A DNA stretch of 64,000 bases from Cardiobacterium sp. Marseille-Q4385 (GCF_916618745.1 NZ_OU745373.1:1263501-1327500), one strand, 5' to 3'. Positions 24,660 through 34,581 are shown, counted from the first letter of the stretch. The notes: a model not told the origin generated them from the sequence alone. Program-made: numbers and translations.

Positions 24660-26825
24660 CTATTCCAGCCACAGCGGGTCAACATCCACCGCGCACCGTA
24701 CCCGAAACGCCTTCGCCTGCGCCTGCAACCACGCCACCAGTTGCGGCAGTTCGCGTTGCAGGCTGCTTTTATCCGCCGCCTGCACCAGCAGTTGCGCGCG
24801 TTGTTGACCGTCCTTGCGCGGCATGACGGCAGGCGCGGGACCGAACCATTGCCAGTCCCGCCCAATCCCCGCCGCTTGTGCACCGTCGCGGGTGAAGGCG
24901 AGTGCCTGCATGACGCGGGCGGCGTCACGGTGGCGGGCGAGCAGCGATACTTGCGCGCTGTGTGGCGGCAGGCCGGCGGTGTGGCGTTCGCTGTCGAGGC
25001 GGCGCGCGGTCGTTTCATATAGCGCGGTGAGGACGCCGAATACGGGATGCTGCGGCTGCCGCGTCTGCACCCACACCTGCCCCGCCGTTTCCCGCCCCGC
25101 CCGGCCGCCGACTTGCACGAGTAATTGCGCGAGGCGTTCTTCGCCGCGATAGTCCACGCTGAACAGCGCCTGGTCGGCATCGACGATGGCAACGAGGTGC
25201 AGGTTGGGGAAGTGGTGGCCTTTGGACAGCCACTGTGTGCCGAGGATGATGTCCACCGCGCCCGCGTGTACTTGTGCCACGGCGGCCTCGAACTGGCGGC
25301 TGGTGGTGAAGGCGTCGCTGTCGATGCGCAGCACACGCGCCTGCGGGAATTGCCGCGCCACAGTCTGTTCAAGGCGCTGGGTGCCGAGGCCGATCATCTG
25401 CAAGCCGTCGCTGCTGTCGCAGGCGGGGCAACGCAGCGGCACGGGCTGGGCACGGCCACAGTGGTGGCATTGCAGCTGGCGGCTGGCGGTGTGCACGGTC
25501 ATCATCGCGTCGCAGGCGGGGCATTCGCTGCACCAGCCGCAGGCGTCGCAGCGCAGGAGCGGCGCGTAGCCCCGGCGGTTCAAGAACAGCATCACCTGTC
25601 CGCCCGCTGCCAGCGCCTGGCGCATGGCGCGCATCAGTTCGTGCGCGAGGCCGCCGCTGGCTTCGGCGCTGCGCATATCGAGGATGCGCACGGCAGGCAG
25701 CGCCACGGTTGCCGCCCGTGCGGGCAGGCGCAGATGCTGCCAGGCGCCCGCCCAGGCGTGTTGCAGGGTTTCCAGCGACGGCGTCGCCGAGCCGAGCAGG
25801 AGTGGCACGCCCGCCTGCCGCGCCCGCACTACCGCCAAATCGCGGGCGTGGTAACGGAAGCCGTCCTGCTGTTTGTAAGCGCCGTCGTGTTCTTCATCGA
25901 CGATGATGCCGCGCAGGTCGGCAAAGGGCGCGAACACCGCCGAACGTGTGCCGACCAGCACCTGCGCCTCGCCTGCGCGTACCGCCAGCCAGTTGTCGAG
26001 GCGTGCGCCATCGGCCAGCGCGGAATGGGATACGGCGACCTGTCCGGCAAGCCGCGCTGCGAGCCGCGCCGCGAGCGCTTGCACCAGGCCGATTTCCGGC
26101 ACGAGCAGCAGTACCTGCCCGCCGTCCGTGCTCAGGCGCTCAATCCAGCGCAGATAGACTTCGGTTTTGCCCGAACCGGTGACGCCGTCGAGCAGGGTTA
26201 CGGAATGCCCCGCCTGCGGCAGGGCGGCGAGCGCCGCCGCTTGCGCCTCGTTTAAGGTTGGGGCAGCGACGGCTTCCGCCGCCACGCCGCGCCAGCTCGC
26301 GTGACAGGTGAGCCAGCCGCGCCGCTGCAAGTCCATCAACCAGGCGGGCGAAGCAGCGCAGGCCTCGCGCAATGCCGCTTCATCCACCTCGCCATGCTCT
26401 GCGAGAAATGCCAACGCCGCCGCCTGTTTCGCGCCGAGGCGTCCCGCTTGCGCCGCCACGCCTGCCTCCGTCAGCCGCCAACGGCGCGGCAGTTGCCGCA
26501 GGACAGGCCGCCCTTCGCGCAGCGGCACGGGCAGCGCCGCCTGCACCACCTCGCCGATAGGGTGCTGGTAATAGCGGGCGGCGAAGCGCAACAGGGCGAG
26601 TTGCGCGGCATCAAGCAGCGGCGCGCTGTCCAGCACCGCCTCGACCGCTTTCAGCCCGTCGGTGTCGTCCATCGCCGCCACCGCCAGCACCACACCGATG
26701 ACGCGGTCCCGCCCGAAAGGCACCCGCACCCGCGCCCCGACCGTCACCGGGCTGTCGCAGAGATAATCAAAACATCCGGCCAGCGGGCGTGGCACGGCAA
26801 CGCTGACCTTACGCATGGCGGTCAT
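24660..26825 (-). CDS. priA: Primosomal protein N' (replication restart helicase PriA)
   Basis: PriA recognises stalled forks and D-loops, remodels them with its 3'-5' helicase and starts primosome assembly. The 721-residue protein has the N-terminal 3'-DNA-binding domain (AVPRPLAGCFDYL), Walker A VTGSGKTEVY, the DEEH box IIVDEEHDGAYKQ, motif III LGSATPSLE and eight zinc-binding cysteines (RCDACGWCSECPACD, then CHHCGRA and RCPACDS). The start at 26825 has AGGGA upstream; the open frame continues further but without a sensible N-terminus. It is divergent from znuC. Confidence 0.95.
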   Translation of the reverse strand: MTAMRKVSVAVPRPLAGCFDYLCDSPVTVGARVRVPFGRDRVIGVVLAVAAMDDTDGLKAVEAVLDSAPLLDAAQLALLRFAARYYQHPIGEVVQAALPVPLREGRPVLRQLPRRWRLTEAGVAAQAGRLGAKQAAALAFLAEHGEVDEAALREACAASPAWLMDLQRRGWLTCHASWRGVAAEAVAAPTLNEAQAAALAALPQAGHSVTLLDGVTGSGKTEVYLRWIERLSTDGGQVLLLVPEIGLVQALAARLAARLAGQVAVSHSALADGARLDNWLAVRAGEAQVLVGTRSAVFAPFADLRGIIVDEEHDGAYKQQDGFRYHARDLAVVRARQAGVPLLLGSATPSLETLQHAWAGAWQHLRLPARAATVALPAVRILDMRSAEASGGLAHELMRAMRQALAAGGQVMLFLNRRGYAPLLRCDACGWCSECPACDAMMTVHTASRQLQCHHCGRAQPVPLRCPACDSSDGLQMIGLGTQRLEQTVARQFPQARVLRIDSDAFTTSRQFEAAVAQVHAGAVDIILGTQWLSKGHHFPNLHLVAIVDADQALFSVDYRGEERLAQLLVQVGGRAGRETAGQVWVQTRQPQHPVFGVLTALYETTARRLDSERHTAGLPPHSAQVSLLARHRDAARVMQALAFTRDGAQAAGIGRDWQWFGPAPAVMPRKDGQQRAQLLVQAADKSSLQRELPQLVAWLQAQAKAFRVRCAVDVDPLWLE

Positions 26826-27060
26826 GGGAGATCCCTGAAAAGCGCGTGGTTGACCTGCTTGGCGGGGTTTGCCCTGTGCACAAATACGCCCTCCTCCATT
26901 GGGGGTGGAGAGAGGTTGGATAAAACACACCAGCGGCAAAATCCGGCCTCCGCCTCACGCGCCGGCAAAAAGCAAAACCCCGCCCCGCAAAGATAGCGCT
27001 TACCCCGTGCAAACCCGATAACATATAACCCTACCCCGAACCACAAAAAAACACACATCC

Positions 27061-27777
27061 ATGACCGACCAACCCCTCATCGAACTGCGAGACGTCGCCT
27101 ACCACGCGGGTGGGCGCAGCATTCTACATGACATCACCCTCACCATCCGCCGCAACCAGATCCTCACCATCGTCGGCCCGAACGGCGCCGGCAAAAGCAC
27201 CCTGCTCGCCCTCATTCTCGGCCACCTCGCGCCGACGGCAGGCAGCATCTACCGCAGAAAACCGCTCAAAACCGGCTTCGTGCCGCAAAAATTCCATCCG
27301 CCGCCTGATTTGCCCGTGACCGCGCGCCGCTTCCTGCGCGACATCCCGCAGGCGGCGCAAAGCGAACTGCTCGCCCGCCTCAACATCGCCCGCCTGCTCG
27401 ACACCCCGCTGCAAACCCTCTCCGGCGGCGAAACCCAGCGCCTGCTCCTTGCCCGCGCCATGCTGCGCCACCCCGACCTCATCGTGCTGGACGAACCGGC
27501 GGCGGGCATCGACCCCGTTGCCCTCGGCGACTACTACCAGACCATCCGTGACTGGCAGCGCACGCACCGCACCGCCATCCTCATGGTCAGCCACGACCTG
27601 CACCTCGTCATGGCGGCGAGCGACCACATCCTCTGCCTGAACCGCCACATCTGCTGCCACGGCAGCCCGGAAAGCATCATCGGCAACCCCGAATTCCTGT
27701 ACCTCTTGGGCGACGACGCCCGCCACCCCGAAGCCATTGGCGTTTACACCCACCACCACGACCACAGCCACCTATGA
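27061..27777 (+). CDS. znuC: Zinc ABC transporter ATP-binding protein
   Basis: ZnuC is the ATPase of the high-affinity zinc importer ZnuABC. The 238-residue protein has Walker A GPNGAGKST, signature LSGGETQR, Walker B LIVLDEPAAGID and the switch His in MVSHDLH. The His-rich tail (HHHDHSHL) suits metal binding. It overlaps the next gene by 4 bases. The permease gene follows one gene later. The substrate-binding protein ZnuA is not in the window. Manganese- or iron-type homologs of this family cannot be fully excluded. Confidence 0.88.
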   Translation: MTDQPLIELRDVAYHAGGRSILHDITLTIRRNQILTIVGPNGAGKSTLLALILGHLAPTAGSIYRRKPLKTGFVPQKFHPPPDLPVTARRFLRDIPQAAQSELLARLNIARLLDTPLQTLSGGETQRLLLARAMLRHPDLIVLDEPAAGIDPVALGDYYQTIRDWQRTHRTAILMVSHDLHLVMAASDHILCLNRHICCHGSPESIIGNPEFLYLLGDDARHPEAIGVYTHHHDHSHL

Positions 27778-28469
27778 ATTACCCTGCCTATATCGCCCAT
27801 ATGGAAGCCCTCACCGGCCGCCGTCTGCCCGCGCTTTACCATCGCCTTGCCGCTGACGGCATGCTCGATTGGGGGACAGGCGCGCCGGACTGGTACAAAA
27901 CCACCTACCCACGCCTGCTCACCCACCCGCCGCTGCTCCTCATCGGCAACGACTTCGAAATCCCCGCCGCCGACAAACTGCCGCCGGAAATCGACGACGA
28001 CCTCTGCTTTACCCTCAAACCCACCTACCGCCACCGCTTCATCGCCTTCGGCCAAAGCGGCGCGGGCGACGCCTACGTCTTCGCCTACCTCGATGATGCC
28101 GCCGCAGAACCCTGCATCGCCTGTATCTACCACGACGACAGCAGCCGGCTGCTCGCCGCCGACCTGCACGACTTCATCTACATCATGCTGCTGCAAGCCA
28201 ATCGCACCTGGGGCAGCGAAGACGATGACGACGCCACCTACCGCGCCAAACTTTACGCCCAGCTAGAAAGCCACCGTCCCTACCTCAAACCCGCCCACTA
28301 CGACAACCTGCACGCCATCTACGCGCGCGACTTCATCCCCATCCACTACGGACGCGGCGGCGCATACACTGGCTACCGCCAGACCACGGACGACGAAGAA
28401 GCACAGCTCATCGCTACCCACGCTCCCTTTGCCCGGCGCGGCGAAACCTTTGACCCTTTTGAGGCCTGA
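27774..28469 (+). CDS. SMI1/KNR4-like protein within the zinc-uptake operon
   Basis: The 231-residue acidic protein reads DWGTGAPDWYKTTYPRLLTHPPLLLIGNDFEIP, then FIAFGQSGAGDAYVFAYLDD and PCIACIYHDDSS. This is the core pattern of the SMI1/KNR4 (SUKH) superfamily, whose bacterial members are often immunity proteins of polymorphic toxins. It overlaps znuC by 4 bases and precedes znuB by 6, so it is surely co-transcribed with the zinc importer. A role in zinc uptake is not known for the family, and no toxin is adjacent. Confidence 0.7.
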   Translation: MNYPAYIAHMEALTGRRLPALYHRLAADGMLDWGTGAPDWYKTTYPRLLTHPPLLLIGNDFEIPAADKLPPEIDDDLCFTLKPTYRHRFIAFGQSGAGDAYVFAYLDDAAAEPCIACIYHDDSSRLLAADLHDFIYIMLLQANRTWGSEDDDDATYRAKLYAQLESHRPYLKPAHYDNLHAIYARDFIPIHYGRGGAYTGYRQTTDDEEAQLIATHAPFARRGETFDPFEA

Positions 28470-28475
28470 CCCGTC

Positions 28476-29297
28476 ATGATCCTAAACCTCATCCTCATCC
28501 CTTGGCTCTGCGCCCTCATCACCGGCATCATCGCTGCTCCCATCGGCGCGCTTATCGCCTGGCGCCGCCTCGTTTACTTCGGCGAAGCCCTGTCGCACGC
28601 CTCCCTGCTCGGCATCGCGCTGGCCCTGAAAAGCGGCCTGCCGCCGGTCGCTGGCATCTGGAGCATCACCCTGCTGCTCGTCGCCCTGCTCTACCTCATC
28701 GAAAAAGACGGGCGGGAAAACCCCAGCAACATCCTCGGCAGCCTGTCGCACATCGCCCTTGCCCTCGGCATGGTCTTGCTTTCGACCATGGAAAACATCC
28801 GCACCGACCTCATCAACTACCTCTTCGGCGACATCCTCGCCACCGGCGCGGGCGATCTTGCCAACATCACCATCGTCGCCCTCATCGGCGGTGCCCTGCT
28901 CTACCGCCTGTGGCAACCGCTCATCCTCATGACCATCAGCCCGGCCATCGCCCGCACCGAACACCCGCGCGCGCGCCACTACGACCTCGCCTTCCTGCTG
29001 CTCATCGGCCTCTTCATCGGCACCACCGTGCAGTACTTCGGCCTGCTGCTCGTCATCGCCCTGCTCATCATCCCGGCCAACACCGCCAACCGCCTCGCCA
29101 AAACCCCGGAACAAAGCGCCGCCCTCGCCGCTGCCCTTGCCGCCCTCTCGACCACCCTCGGCACAATACTGGCCTGGACCGCCGACCTGCCGCTCAGTCC
29201 GGCCATCATCAGCATCGCCGGCGGCCTGTACTTCGCGGTGCTCATCGCCACGCACCAGTGGCGCCGCCCGCAAAGCCCACCCCCTGAAAAAACCTGA
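28476..29297 (+). CDS. znuB: Zinc ABC transporter permease
   Basis: ZnuB is the membrane subunit of the zinc importer. The 273-residue protein has about eight transmembrane helices and the family's signature regions GALIAWRRLVYFGEALSHASLLGIALA (coupling and early helices) and VQYFGLLLVIALLIIPANTA near the C-terminus. It forms an operon with znuC and the SMI1/KNR4-like gene. Belongs to the ABC-3 metal permease family. Confidence 0.9.
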   Translation: MILNLILIPWLCALITGIIAAPIGALIAWRRLVYFGEALSHASLLGIALALKSGLPPVAGIWSITLLLVALLYLIEKDGRENPSNILGSLSHIALALGMVLLSTMENIRTDLINYLFGDILATGAGDLANITIVALIGGALLYRLWQPLILMTISPAIARTEHPRARHYDLAFLLLIGLFIGTTVQYFGLLLVIALLIIPANTANRLAKTPEQSAALAAALAALSTTLGTILAWTADLPLSPAIISIAGGLYFAVLIATHQWRRPQSPPPEKT

Positions 29298-29362
29298 AAA
29301 AATAGACAGAAAACGGTAAGACAGACCCGTATAATCCCGGAAAGCCACACCGGAGCCACAAA

Positions 29363-31627
29363 ATGTCACGCCAAATCCTCACCCTGCTTGCGGCTGCCCC
29401 GCTCGTCGCCCTCACCGCCGCCGACGATGGCCGTTTCGAACACAAAGACTGGCAACTCGTCTGCGAAAACAACGGCACCTGCCGCGCCGCCGGTTACCAG
29501 AAAGCCGATGACAAGCGCCCCATCTCCATCCGCATTACCCGCGAAACGGGTGCCGATGCCGTCGTCAACGCCCGCCTCGCCATCACCTACCACCTCTGGA
29601 AAGACAAGCCCGCCCTGCCCAGCAGCGGCGAACTCTTCCTCGATGGCACGAGCCTCGGCACCCTCACCCTGAAAAAAAGCGGCCATGCCACCTACGCCGA
29701 CCTCGACCCGGCGCAAACCGCCGCCGTGCTTGACGCCGTCATCCACACCAGCAACATCACCTTCACTGCCGACGGCAACACCTGGGCGTTGTCCGGCGCA
29801 GGCGCGACTGCCACCCTGCTGAAAATGGACGAATACCAGCAGCGCACCGGCACCCCGTCCGCCCTGGTCAAACGCGGCGACAGCAACGCCCCCGTGCGCC
29901 AGGCGAAAAACCATCCCGTCATCCAGGCGGCCGCCGTCGCCAGCGACCCCGGTCGCACCGTCGCCCCCACTGACCCGGACTACCCCGCATTACGCGCCCT
30001 GCTCCTCAGCAAAGCCGATGCTGGCTGCAACGTCCTGCGCGAAAGCCAGCAACCCATCACCCTCTACCCGCTCGATAACAAACACACCCTCGCCGAAACC
30101 GCCTGCTGGCAGGGCGCCTACAACCGTAACAACTACTACGCCGTGCTTAACGCCGAACAAAACCGCGTCCTCAACACCGTGCCGATTTCCGACATCCCCG
30201 ATGACAACGGCCGCGACAGCGGTGCCGGGCCCATCGCCTACAAAGACGGCGTCATCACTGCCTTTGCCCGCGAAAGCGAAGAAGGCGACTGCGTCGTCAA
30301 CAGCCGCTACACCTGGAACGGCAAAACCTTCGCGTACAGCTACCGCAGCGAAAGCAACCTGTGCCGGGGCTTCCCCGGTAACGCCTGGAAACTGCCTTCC
30401 TTTGCTGCCGCAGTGAAAAAACCGGCCAGCGCAGGAGAGAGCGGCCAGAGCGCGGCGACGCCAGTGGCGCAAGACAACAAAAACATCCCGCCCGCCGTCA
30501 CCATCCGCGCCAGCAGCGAACCCGCCGCTCCCGTTACCGAAAACACCACCCCTGCGCCCGCTCCGGTGCAAAAAACCGACAACAGCACACCGCCGTCCGC
30601 TCCGGTACAAAAAACCGACAACAGCACACCGCCACCCGCCAAAACCCTGCCGCTTGCCGCCAACCTGCCCGCTAGCGCAGAAGGTACCCTCGCCTACCTC
30701 GGCACCGAAACCACCACCACCGCGCCGCTGATACTCACCCTCGACCCCGGCGGCGGCGCAACCGTCGCCGTCATCCCGCGCGGCGGTAAAATCACCGTGC
30801 TGCTGACAGACGACGCCGGTCACTACCTCGTCAAAAACCACTTCGGCCTCACCGGCTGGGCACTTGCCAGCGAAAGCAGCAAAAACGACGACTTCCCCGC
30901 CCTCGCCACACAAGAACAGCCCATCCCCAACAGCGAAGCGCGCTACACCCTGCACTACCTGGCCAACCTCGGCAGCACCATGCAGGACGACTACCACCGC
31001 GAGCCAAACGGCGTGCTGAACAAAGGCGCCCCCCCGGCGGGAGCCGAAAAAAACAGCCACTACCGCCACCTGCTCGACACCCGCCTCAAAACGGGCGGAC
31101 CGCGCTACCACATCCTCTGCCTGAACGAACCAAGCGACAGCCCCTACTGCTACCTGGCGCAGGCCGCAGACGGCTGGGAAAAAGAAACCCTGCCGACCCT
31201 GCACGCCACCACCTACTACCTCCCCGGCAACGGCTACCTCTACACCGCCAACGACGACCCCGGCCACTACCGCAAACGGCAAAAATGGCAACTCAATGGC
31301 GGCACCCTGCAAGAAGAAACGCAGCCCTACTACGCCCTCGACCTTGCCAGCACCTACCGGGGCCTCGGGCAAAATCAGGACGCCCCGCTTGAGCTGCATG
31401 ATGCGGACGGCAAACGCGTGGCGACCCTCGCCCCCGGCGACAGCGTCACCCTGCTCCTCGCCGACGGCCAATACAACTGCCCGACGGACGCGCGCGCGAG
31501 CGACAACCGCTGCCACGAAAACCGCCTGCTGCTGAAAACCGCCGACAACACCCTCGGCTGGGTCACCGTGAACGATAAACAGGACAAGGCCCCCAAATTC
31601 GACGGCCTGACCCCCTCAGCAGACTAA
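29363..31627 (+). CDS. DUF1176-domain exported protein with C-terminal SH3-like repeats
   Basis: The 754-residue protein has a signal peptide (ILTLLAAAPLVALTAA) and, over about residues 20-350, the DUF1176 pattern: FEHKDWQLVCENNGTCRAAGYQ, then a run ending in WNGKTFAYSYRSESNLCRGFPGNAWKLP. A Pro/Thr-rich linker follows (about residues 360-430, with two copies of PVQKTDNSTPP). The C-terminal half looks like bacterial SH3-type repeats (ILTLDPGGGATVAVIPRGGKITVLLTDDAGHYLVKN-like segments). It is probably periplasmic or surface-exposed and its function is unknown. Confidence 0.72.
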   Translation: MSRQILTLLAAAPLVALTAADDGRFEHKDWQLVCENNGTCRAAGYQKADDKRPISIRITRETGADAVVNARLAITYHLWKDKPALPSSGELFLDGTSLGTLTLKKSGHATYADLDPAQTAAVLDAVIHTSNITFTADGNTWALSGAGATATLLKMDEYQQRTGTPSALVKRGDSNAPVRQAKNHPVIQAAAVASDPGRTVAPTDPDYPALRALLLSKADAGCNVLRESQQPITLYPLDNKHTLAETACWQGAYNRNNYYAVLNAEQNRVLNTVPISDIPDDNGRDSGAGPIAYKDGVITAFARESEEGDCVVNSRYTWNGKTFAYSYRSESNLCRGFPGNAWKLPSFAAAVKKPASAGESGQSAATPVAQDNKNIPPAVTIRASSEPAAPVTENTTPAPAPVQKTDNSTPPSAPVQKTDNSTPPPAKTLPLAANLPASAEGTLAYLGTETTTTAPLILTLDPGGGATVAVIPRGGKITVLLTDDAGHYLVKNHFGLTGWALASESSKNDDFPALATQEQPIPNSEARYTLHYLANLGSTMQDDYHREPNGVLNKGAPPAGAEKNSHYRHLLDTRLKTGGPRYHILCLNEPSDSPYCYLAQAADGWEKETLPTLHATTYYLPGNGYLYTANDDPGHYRKRQKWQLNGGTLQEETQPYYALDLASTYRGLGQNQDAPLELHDADGKRVATLAPGDSVTLLLADGQYNCPTDARASDNRCHENRLLLKTADNTLGWVTVNDKQDKAPKFDGLTPSAD

Positions 31628-31633
31628 AAAACA

Positions 31634-31700
31634 CTGGCCCGCCAGGCGGATGCAGGATCTATCCCGCTTGGCGGGCTCAATAATGACGCCGCTTGGTGCG
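31634..31700. repeat. CCAAGCGG-family repeats, both orientations
   Basis: A degenerate forward unit (CGCCAGGCGGATGCAGG) is followed by reverse units with CCGCTTGG at 31664-31671 and 31689-31696. Confidence 0.65.
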
Positions 31701-31802
31701 CCTCAAACCGCAGGGCCGGCTGCTGCTGCGGTTCGGGCAAATTTGTGACCTAAGCGGTACGGATTATAATTGTCAAGAAATCCCATACCCGCAGGTGCTG
31801 CC

Positions 31803-32465
31803 ATGACCGGAATCATAGACAAACACTACCTCTTCGCCCCCCTCTCCGAGGCGGACCGGCAACGTCTGACCCAGCGCAAAAACCGCCGCTCTTACCACGC
31901 GGGCAGCATGATCTTCACCCGCAACCAAGCCACCACCGACTTCTTCTTCGTCATCTCCGGCACCGTCCGCCTCTACTTCTCTGCCCCTGACGGCAAAGAA
32001 AAAACCGTCAAACTGTTCAGTCGCGGTCAGAGCTTCGGCGAAGCGCTGATGTTCATGCGTCACGATACCTATCCCGCCAACGCCATCGCCACTGAAGACA
32101 CCGAGCTGCTGGTTATCAACAATCGCGAATTCCGCGAAATCCTCTCGAAAAACAACGAATTGTGCTTCGCCATCATGGGGGCGTTGGCCGAATACGTGCA
32201 ATCCCTGAGCTCGCAGATAGAAATGTTGAGCGTCTTTGACGCCCGTACCCGCCTCCTGCATTACCTGCGCGAACATATGCGGGGCGAACGGAAGAACGGC
32301 GCGCTCTGCACGCTCGACATCAACAAAAAAGACCTCGCTGAATACCTCGCCATCCGCGCCGAAACCCTGTCGCGCCTGCTCAAACAGCTGGAGCAGGAAC
32401 ACGTCCTGGTTTGGGACCAGCGCGGCGTGATTGTGCATGACTGGAAGAAATTGCAGGACGCCTGA
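31803..32465 (+). CDS. Crp/Fnr-family transcription regulator
   Basis: The 220-residue protein has an N-terminal cyclic-nucleotide-binding-like beta-roll (TDFFFVISGTVRLYFSAPDGKEKTVKLFSRGQSFGEALMF) and a C-terminal winged helix (INKKDLAEYLAIRAETLSRLLKQLEQE). It lacks the N-terminal cysteine cluster of FNR, so it is not an oxygen sensor of that type. The layout is closer to Dnr/NnrR or cAMP-independent Crp homologs. A TATAAT box lies about 35 bases upstream of the ATG. The ATG at 31803 was chosen over an upstream TTG at 31770. The target genes cannot be told. Confidence 0.85.
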   Translation: MTGIIDKHYLFAPLSEADRQRLTQRKNRRSYHAGSMIFTRNQATTDFFFVISGTVRLYFSAPDGKEKTVKLFSRGQSFGEALMFMRHDTYPANAIATEDTELLVINNREFREILSKNNELCFAIMGALAEYVQSLSSQIEMLSVFDARTRLLHYLREHMRGERKNGALCTLDINKKDLAEYLAIRAETLSRLLKQLEQEHVLVWDQRGVIVHDWKKLQDA

Positions 32466-32821
32466 GCCGCCAGAATGATGACAGCGGGCTGCGGCCCGCT
32501 TTTTCATGCCGCTTCCGATGAAACCTGGCCTCGCCAAGTGGCGTGATTGCCGGGTTTCGTAAGACGTTGCCTGCAACGTCTCAAAACCAAAAAACGCGTG
32601 GTTTCCCCGCTTGGTGCTTGCCTTTACCCGAAACGCAAAAAGCAGGCTACGCCTGCCCGGCGGGTCGAGCCTGCCCTACGCCCGCTAAGCGGCGTCAAGA
32701 CAGGGTTCGCCAAGCTGCTATGGAGAGGTTTTGGCCGGGTCCGCAGGGGACGGGTGTAAAAAACCTTCTTCTTGTCACAGCCCCGCTATAAGATGCCGCC
32801 ACGCCGCTTACGGAGCCCTCC
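32466..32821. other. Repeat-rich intergenic region without genes
   Basis: This 356-bp stretch holds CCAAGCGG-family units in both orientations (near 32534, 32607 and 32683), a copy of the GAGACGTTGC palindrome (32561-32582) and the short promoter region of the next gene. Nothing coding is seen. Confidence 0.65.
32561..32582 (-). repeat. GAGACGTTGC palindrome, copy 1
   Basis: AAGACGTTGC and GCAACGTCTC arms around CT. Further copies lie at 34655-34676 and 56117-56138 in the opposite orientation. Confidence 0.75.
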
Positions 32822-33328
32822 ATGTTCACCACCATCGCCCTCTGCCTCATCGACTTCGCCTTTGCCGTTTTCCTCATCTACGACGGCTACATCCAGGCCA
32901 ACCGCTTCGGCAAGACGCAAGTCGCCGTGCGTCTGCGCCGCCGTGTCGCCGACGCCGTCTTCCTCAACCTCATCGTCGCCGCCGGGCTGTACCACGAAAT
33001 CAGCGTGCACCACACCGTGAACAGCCTCGCCCTCGGCCTCTTCTTCCTGCTCGTCCTCATCCACGGCCTGCGTTACCCGAAATGGCGCCTGAAAAAAGAC
33101 GGCTTCACCGCCGGCGGTCGCTACTGGCCTTACGACGCCATCGTCGCCATGCAGCTTTCCGAAGACGGCGTGCTCGTCCTTACCCTGCAAAACGGCCAAC
33201 CCGTCGTCCTCCCCGTCGCCCGCATCGAAGATCTGGAAGCCGCTGCTGCCTTCTTCACCGGCGAAGAAGCGCTGCAACACCTCTTTAACCGCGCCGCGCC
33301 GCCCGCTGCCGGAGAAAACGAGGCCTGA
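32822..33328 (+). CDS. yobD: DUF986 (UPF0266, YobD-like) membrane protein
   Basis: The 168-residue protein has three transmembrane helices in its first 80 residues (TIALCLIDFAFAVFLIYDGYIQ and following) and a cytoplasmic C-terminal domain with YDAIVAMQLSEDGVLVLTLQNGQ, closely like the IKAMNLSEDGVLVMQLE of E. coli YobD. The function of the family is unknown. A GGAG sits before the ATG. The C-terminal tail is about 15 residues longer than in E. coli. Confidence 0.82.
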   Translation: MFTTIALCLIDFAFAVFLIYDGYIQANRFGKTQVAVRLRRRVADAVFLNLIVAAGLYHEISVHHTVNSLALGLFFLLVLIHGLRYPKWRLKKDGFTAGGRYWPYDAIVAMQLSEDGVLVLTLQNGQPVVLPVARIEDLEAAAAFFTGEEALQHLFNRAAPPAAGENEA

Positions 33329-33393
33329 CGGCGGCGAGACGCAGCGCCACAAAAGGGGTAGCATGGCGGCACACCCACACACGGAGACCCACC

Positions 33394-34581
33394 ATGCTTT
33401 ACCGTTTGCACGGCACCATCCAGCCCTACGCCTGGGGCGGCCACGACTACATCCCGCAACTGCTGCGGCGCGAACCTGGCAACAAACCCGCCGCAGAACT
33501 GTGGTTTGGTGACCACCCGCAGGCACCCTCCACCATCGAAGCGGACGGCCGCCAACTGCCGCTGGACGCCTGGATAGCTGAAAATCCCGCGCGTGCCCTT
33601 AGCGCTCAATCGCGGCAGCGATTCGGCGACCGCCTGCCGTTTCTGCTGAAAATCCTTGACGTGCGCCTGCCGCTCTCCATTCAGCTCCACCCCGACAAGG
33701 CACAGGCTGAAGCGGGCTACGCGCGCGAAGAAGCGGCGGGAATCGCCCGCGACGCCGCGACGCGCAACTACCCCGACGACAACCACAAACCGGAAAGCAT
33801 GATCGCCCTCGGCGACTTCTGGTTGCTGCACGGTTTCGCCCCGCTCGATACCATCTACCGCCGCATTGACAGCCGCCCCAGCCTCGCCCCGCTGGCCGCG
33901 CTCATCAGTGCGCACGGCCTGCTCGACGCCTACACCCGCATCATGCAGGCAACCCCGGCGACGCTTGCCGCTTGGCTCGATCCGCTCTTTGCCCGCCCCG
34001 CGCCGCAAGACGTTTCCACCGACCCCGCCTACTGGCTGCACTACGCCCCGCGCGCCATCCACATCGATCCCGCCCGCCCCGACCCCGGCCTGCTCTCCTT
34101 CTACCTATTCAACATCGTCTACATGAAAGAAGGCGAGGGCATCTTCCAGCGTGCCCGCCTGCCGCACGCCTATCTGCGCGGGCAGAACATCGAACTGATG
34201 GCCGCCTCCAACAACGTCCTGCGCGCCGGACTAACCCCGAAACACATCGACATCGGCGAACTGCTGCGCATCGTTGATGCCAATCCGGTCAACCCGGCCA
34301 TCCTCGCACCGCCCGCGCCCCACGAACATGCGCCCCACGTTTACCCGGCGCCGGTGGACGACTACACCCTGACCACCATCCGCCTGCCTGATGGCATGAA
34401 CCTGCCGCTCGCCAACCCCGAGGCGACCATCCTGCTCAACCTGGAAGGACGCCTGCGCGTCACCGCCGGCGAGGACAGCCTCGAACTGCGCAGCGGCGAA
34501 GCGGCCTACCTCACCCCCGGCACCCCGGTGCATCTAGATGCGCATGAAGGCTGCTATATCGTGATAGCCAGCAACCGTTGA
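33394..34581 (+). CDS. manA: Mannose-6-phosphate isomerase, class I
   Basis: ManA interconverts mannose 6-phosphate and fructose 6-phosphate and depends on zinc. The 395-residue protein has the type I PMI features: IQPYAWGGHDYIPQLL at the start, the metal-site region LPLSIQLHPDK, NHKPESMIAL, and the late RARLPHAYLRGQNIELMAASNNVLRAGLTPKHID. It could process mannose 6-phosphate delivered by the mannose-type PTS whose IIAB gene begins the window, though the genes are 33 kb apart. GGAG lies before the ATG. Confidence 0.94.
   Translation: MLYRLHGTIQPYAWGGHDYIPQLLRREPGNKPAAELWFGDHPQAPSTIEADGRQLPLDAWIAENPARALSAQSRQRFGDRLPFLLKILDVRLPLSIQLHPDKAQAEAGYAREEAAGIARDAATRNYPDDNHKPESMIALGDFWLLHGFAPLDTIYRRIDSRPSLAPLAALISAHGLLDAYTRIMQATPATLAAWLDPLFARPAPQDVSTDPAYWLHYAPRAIHIDPARPDPGLLSFYLFNIVYMKEGEGIFQRARLPHAYLRGQNIELMAASNNVLRAGLTPKHIDIGELLRIVDANPVNPAILAPPAPHEHAPHVYPAPVDDYTLTTIRLPDGMNLPLANPEATILLNLEGRLRVTAGEDSLELRSGEAAYLTPGTPVHLDAHEGCYIVIASNR

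Noticed and set aside
26990..27060. Zur operator upstream of znuC
   Set aside because: GATAACATATAAC resembles half of a Zur site, but no matching second half is present, so it was not listed as a feature.
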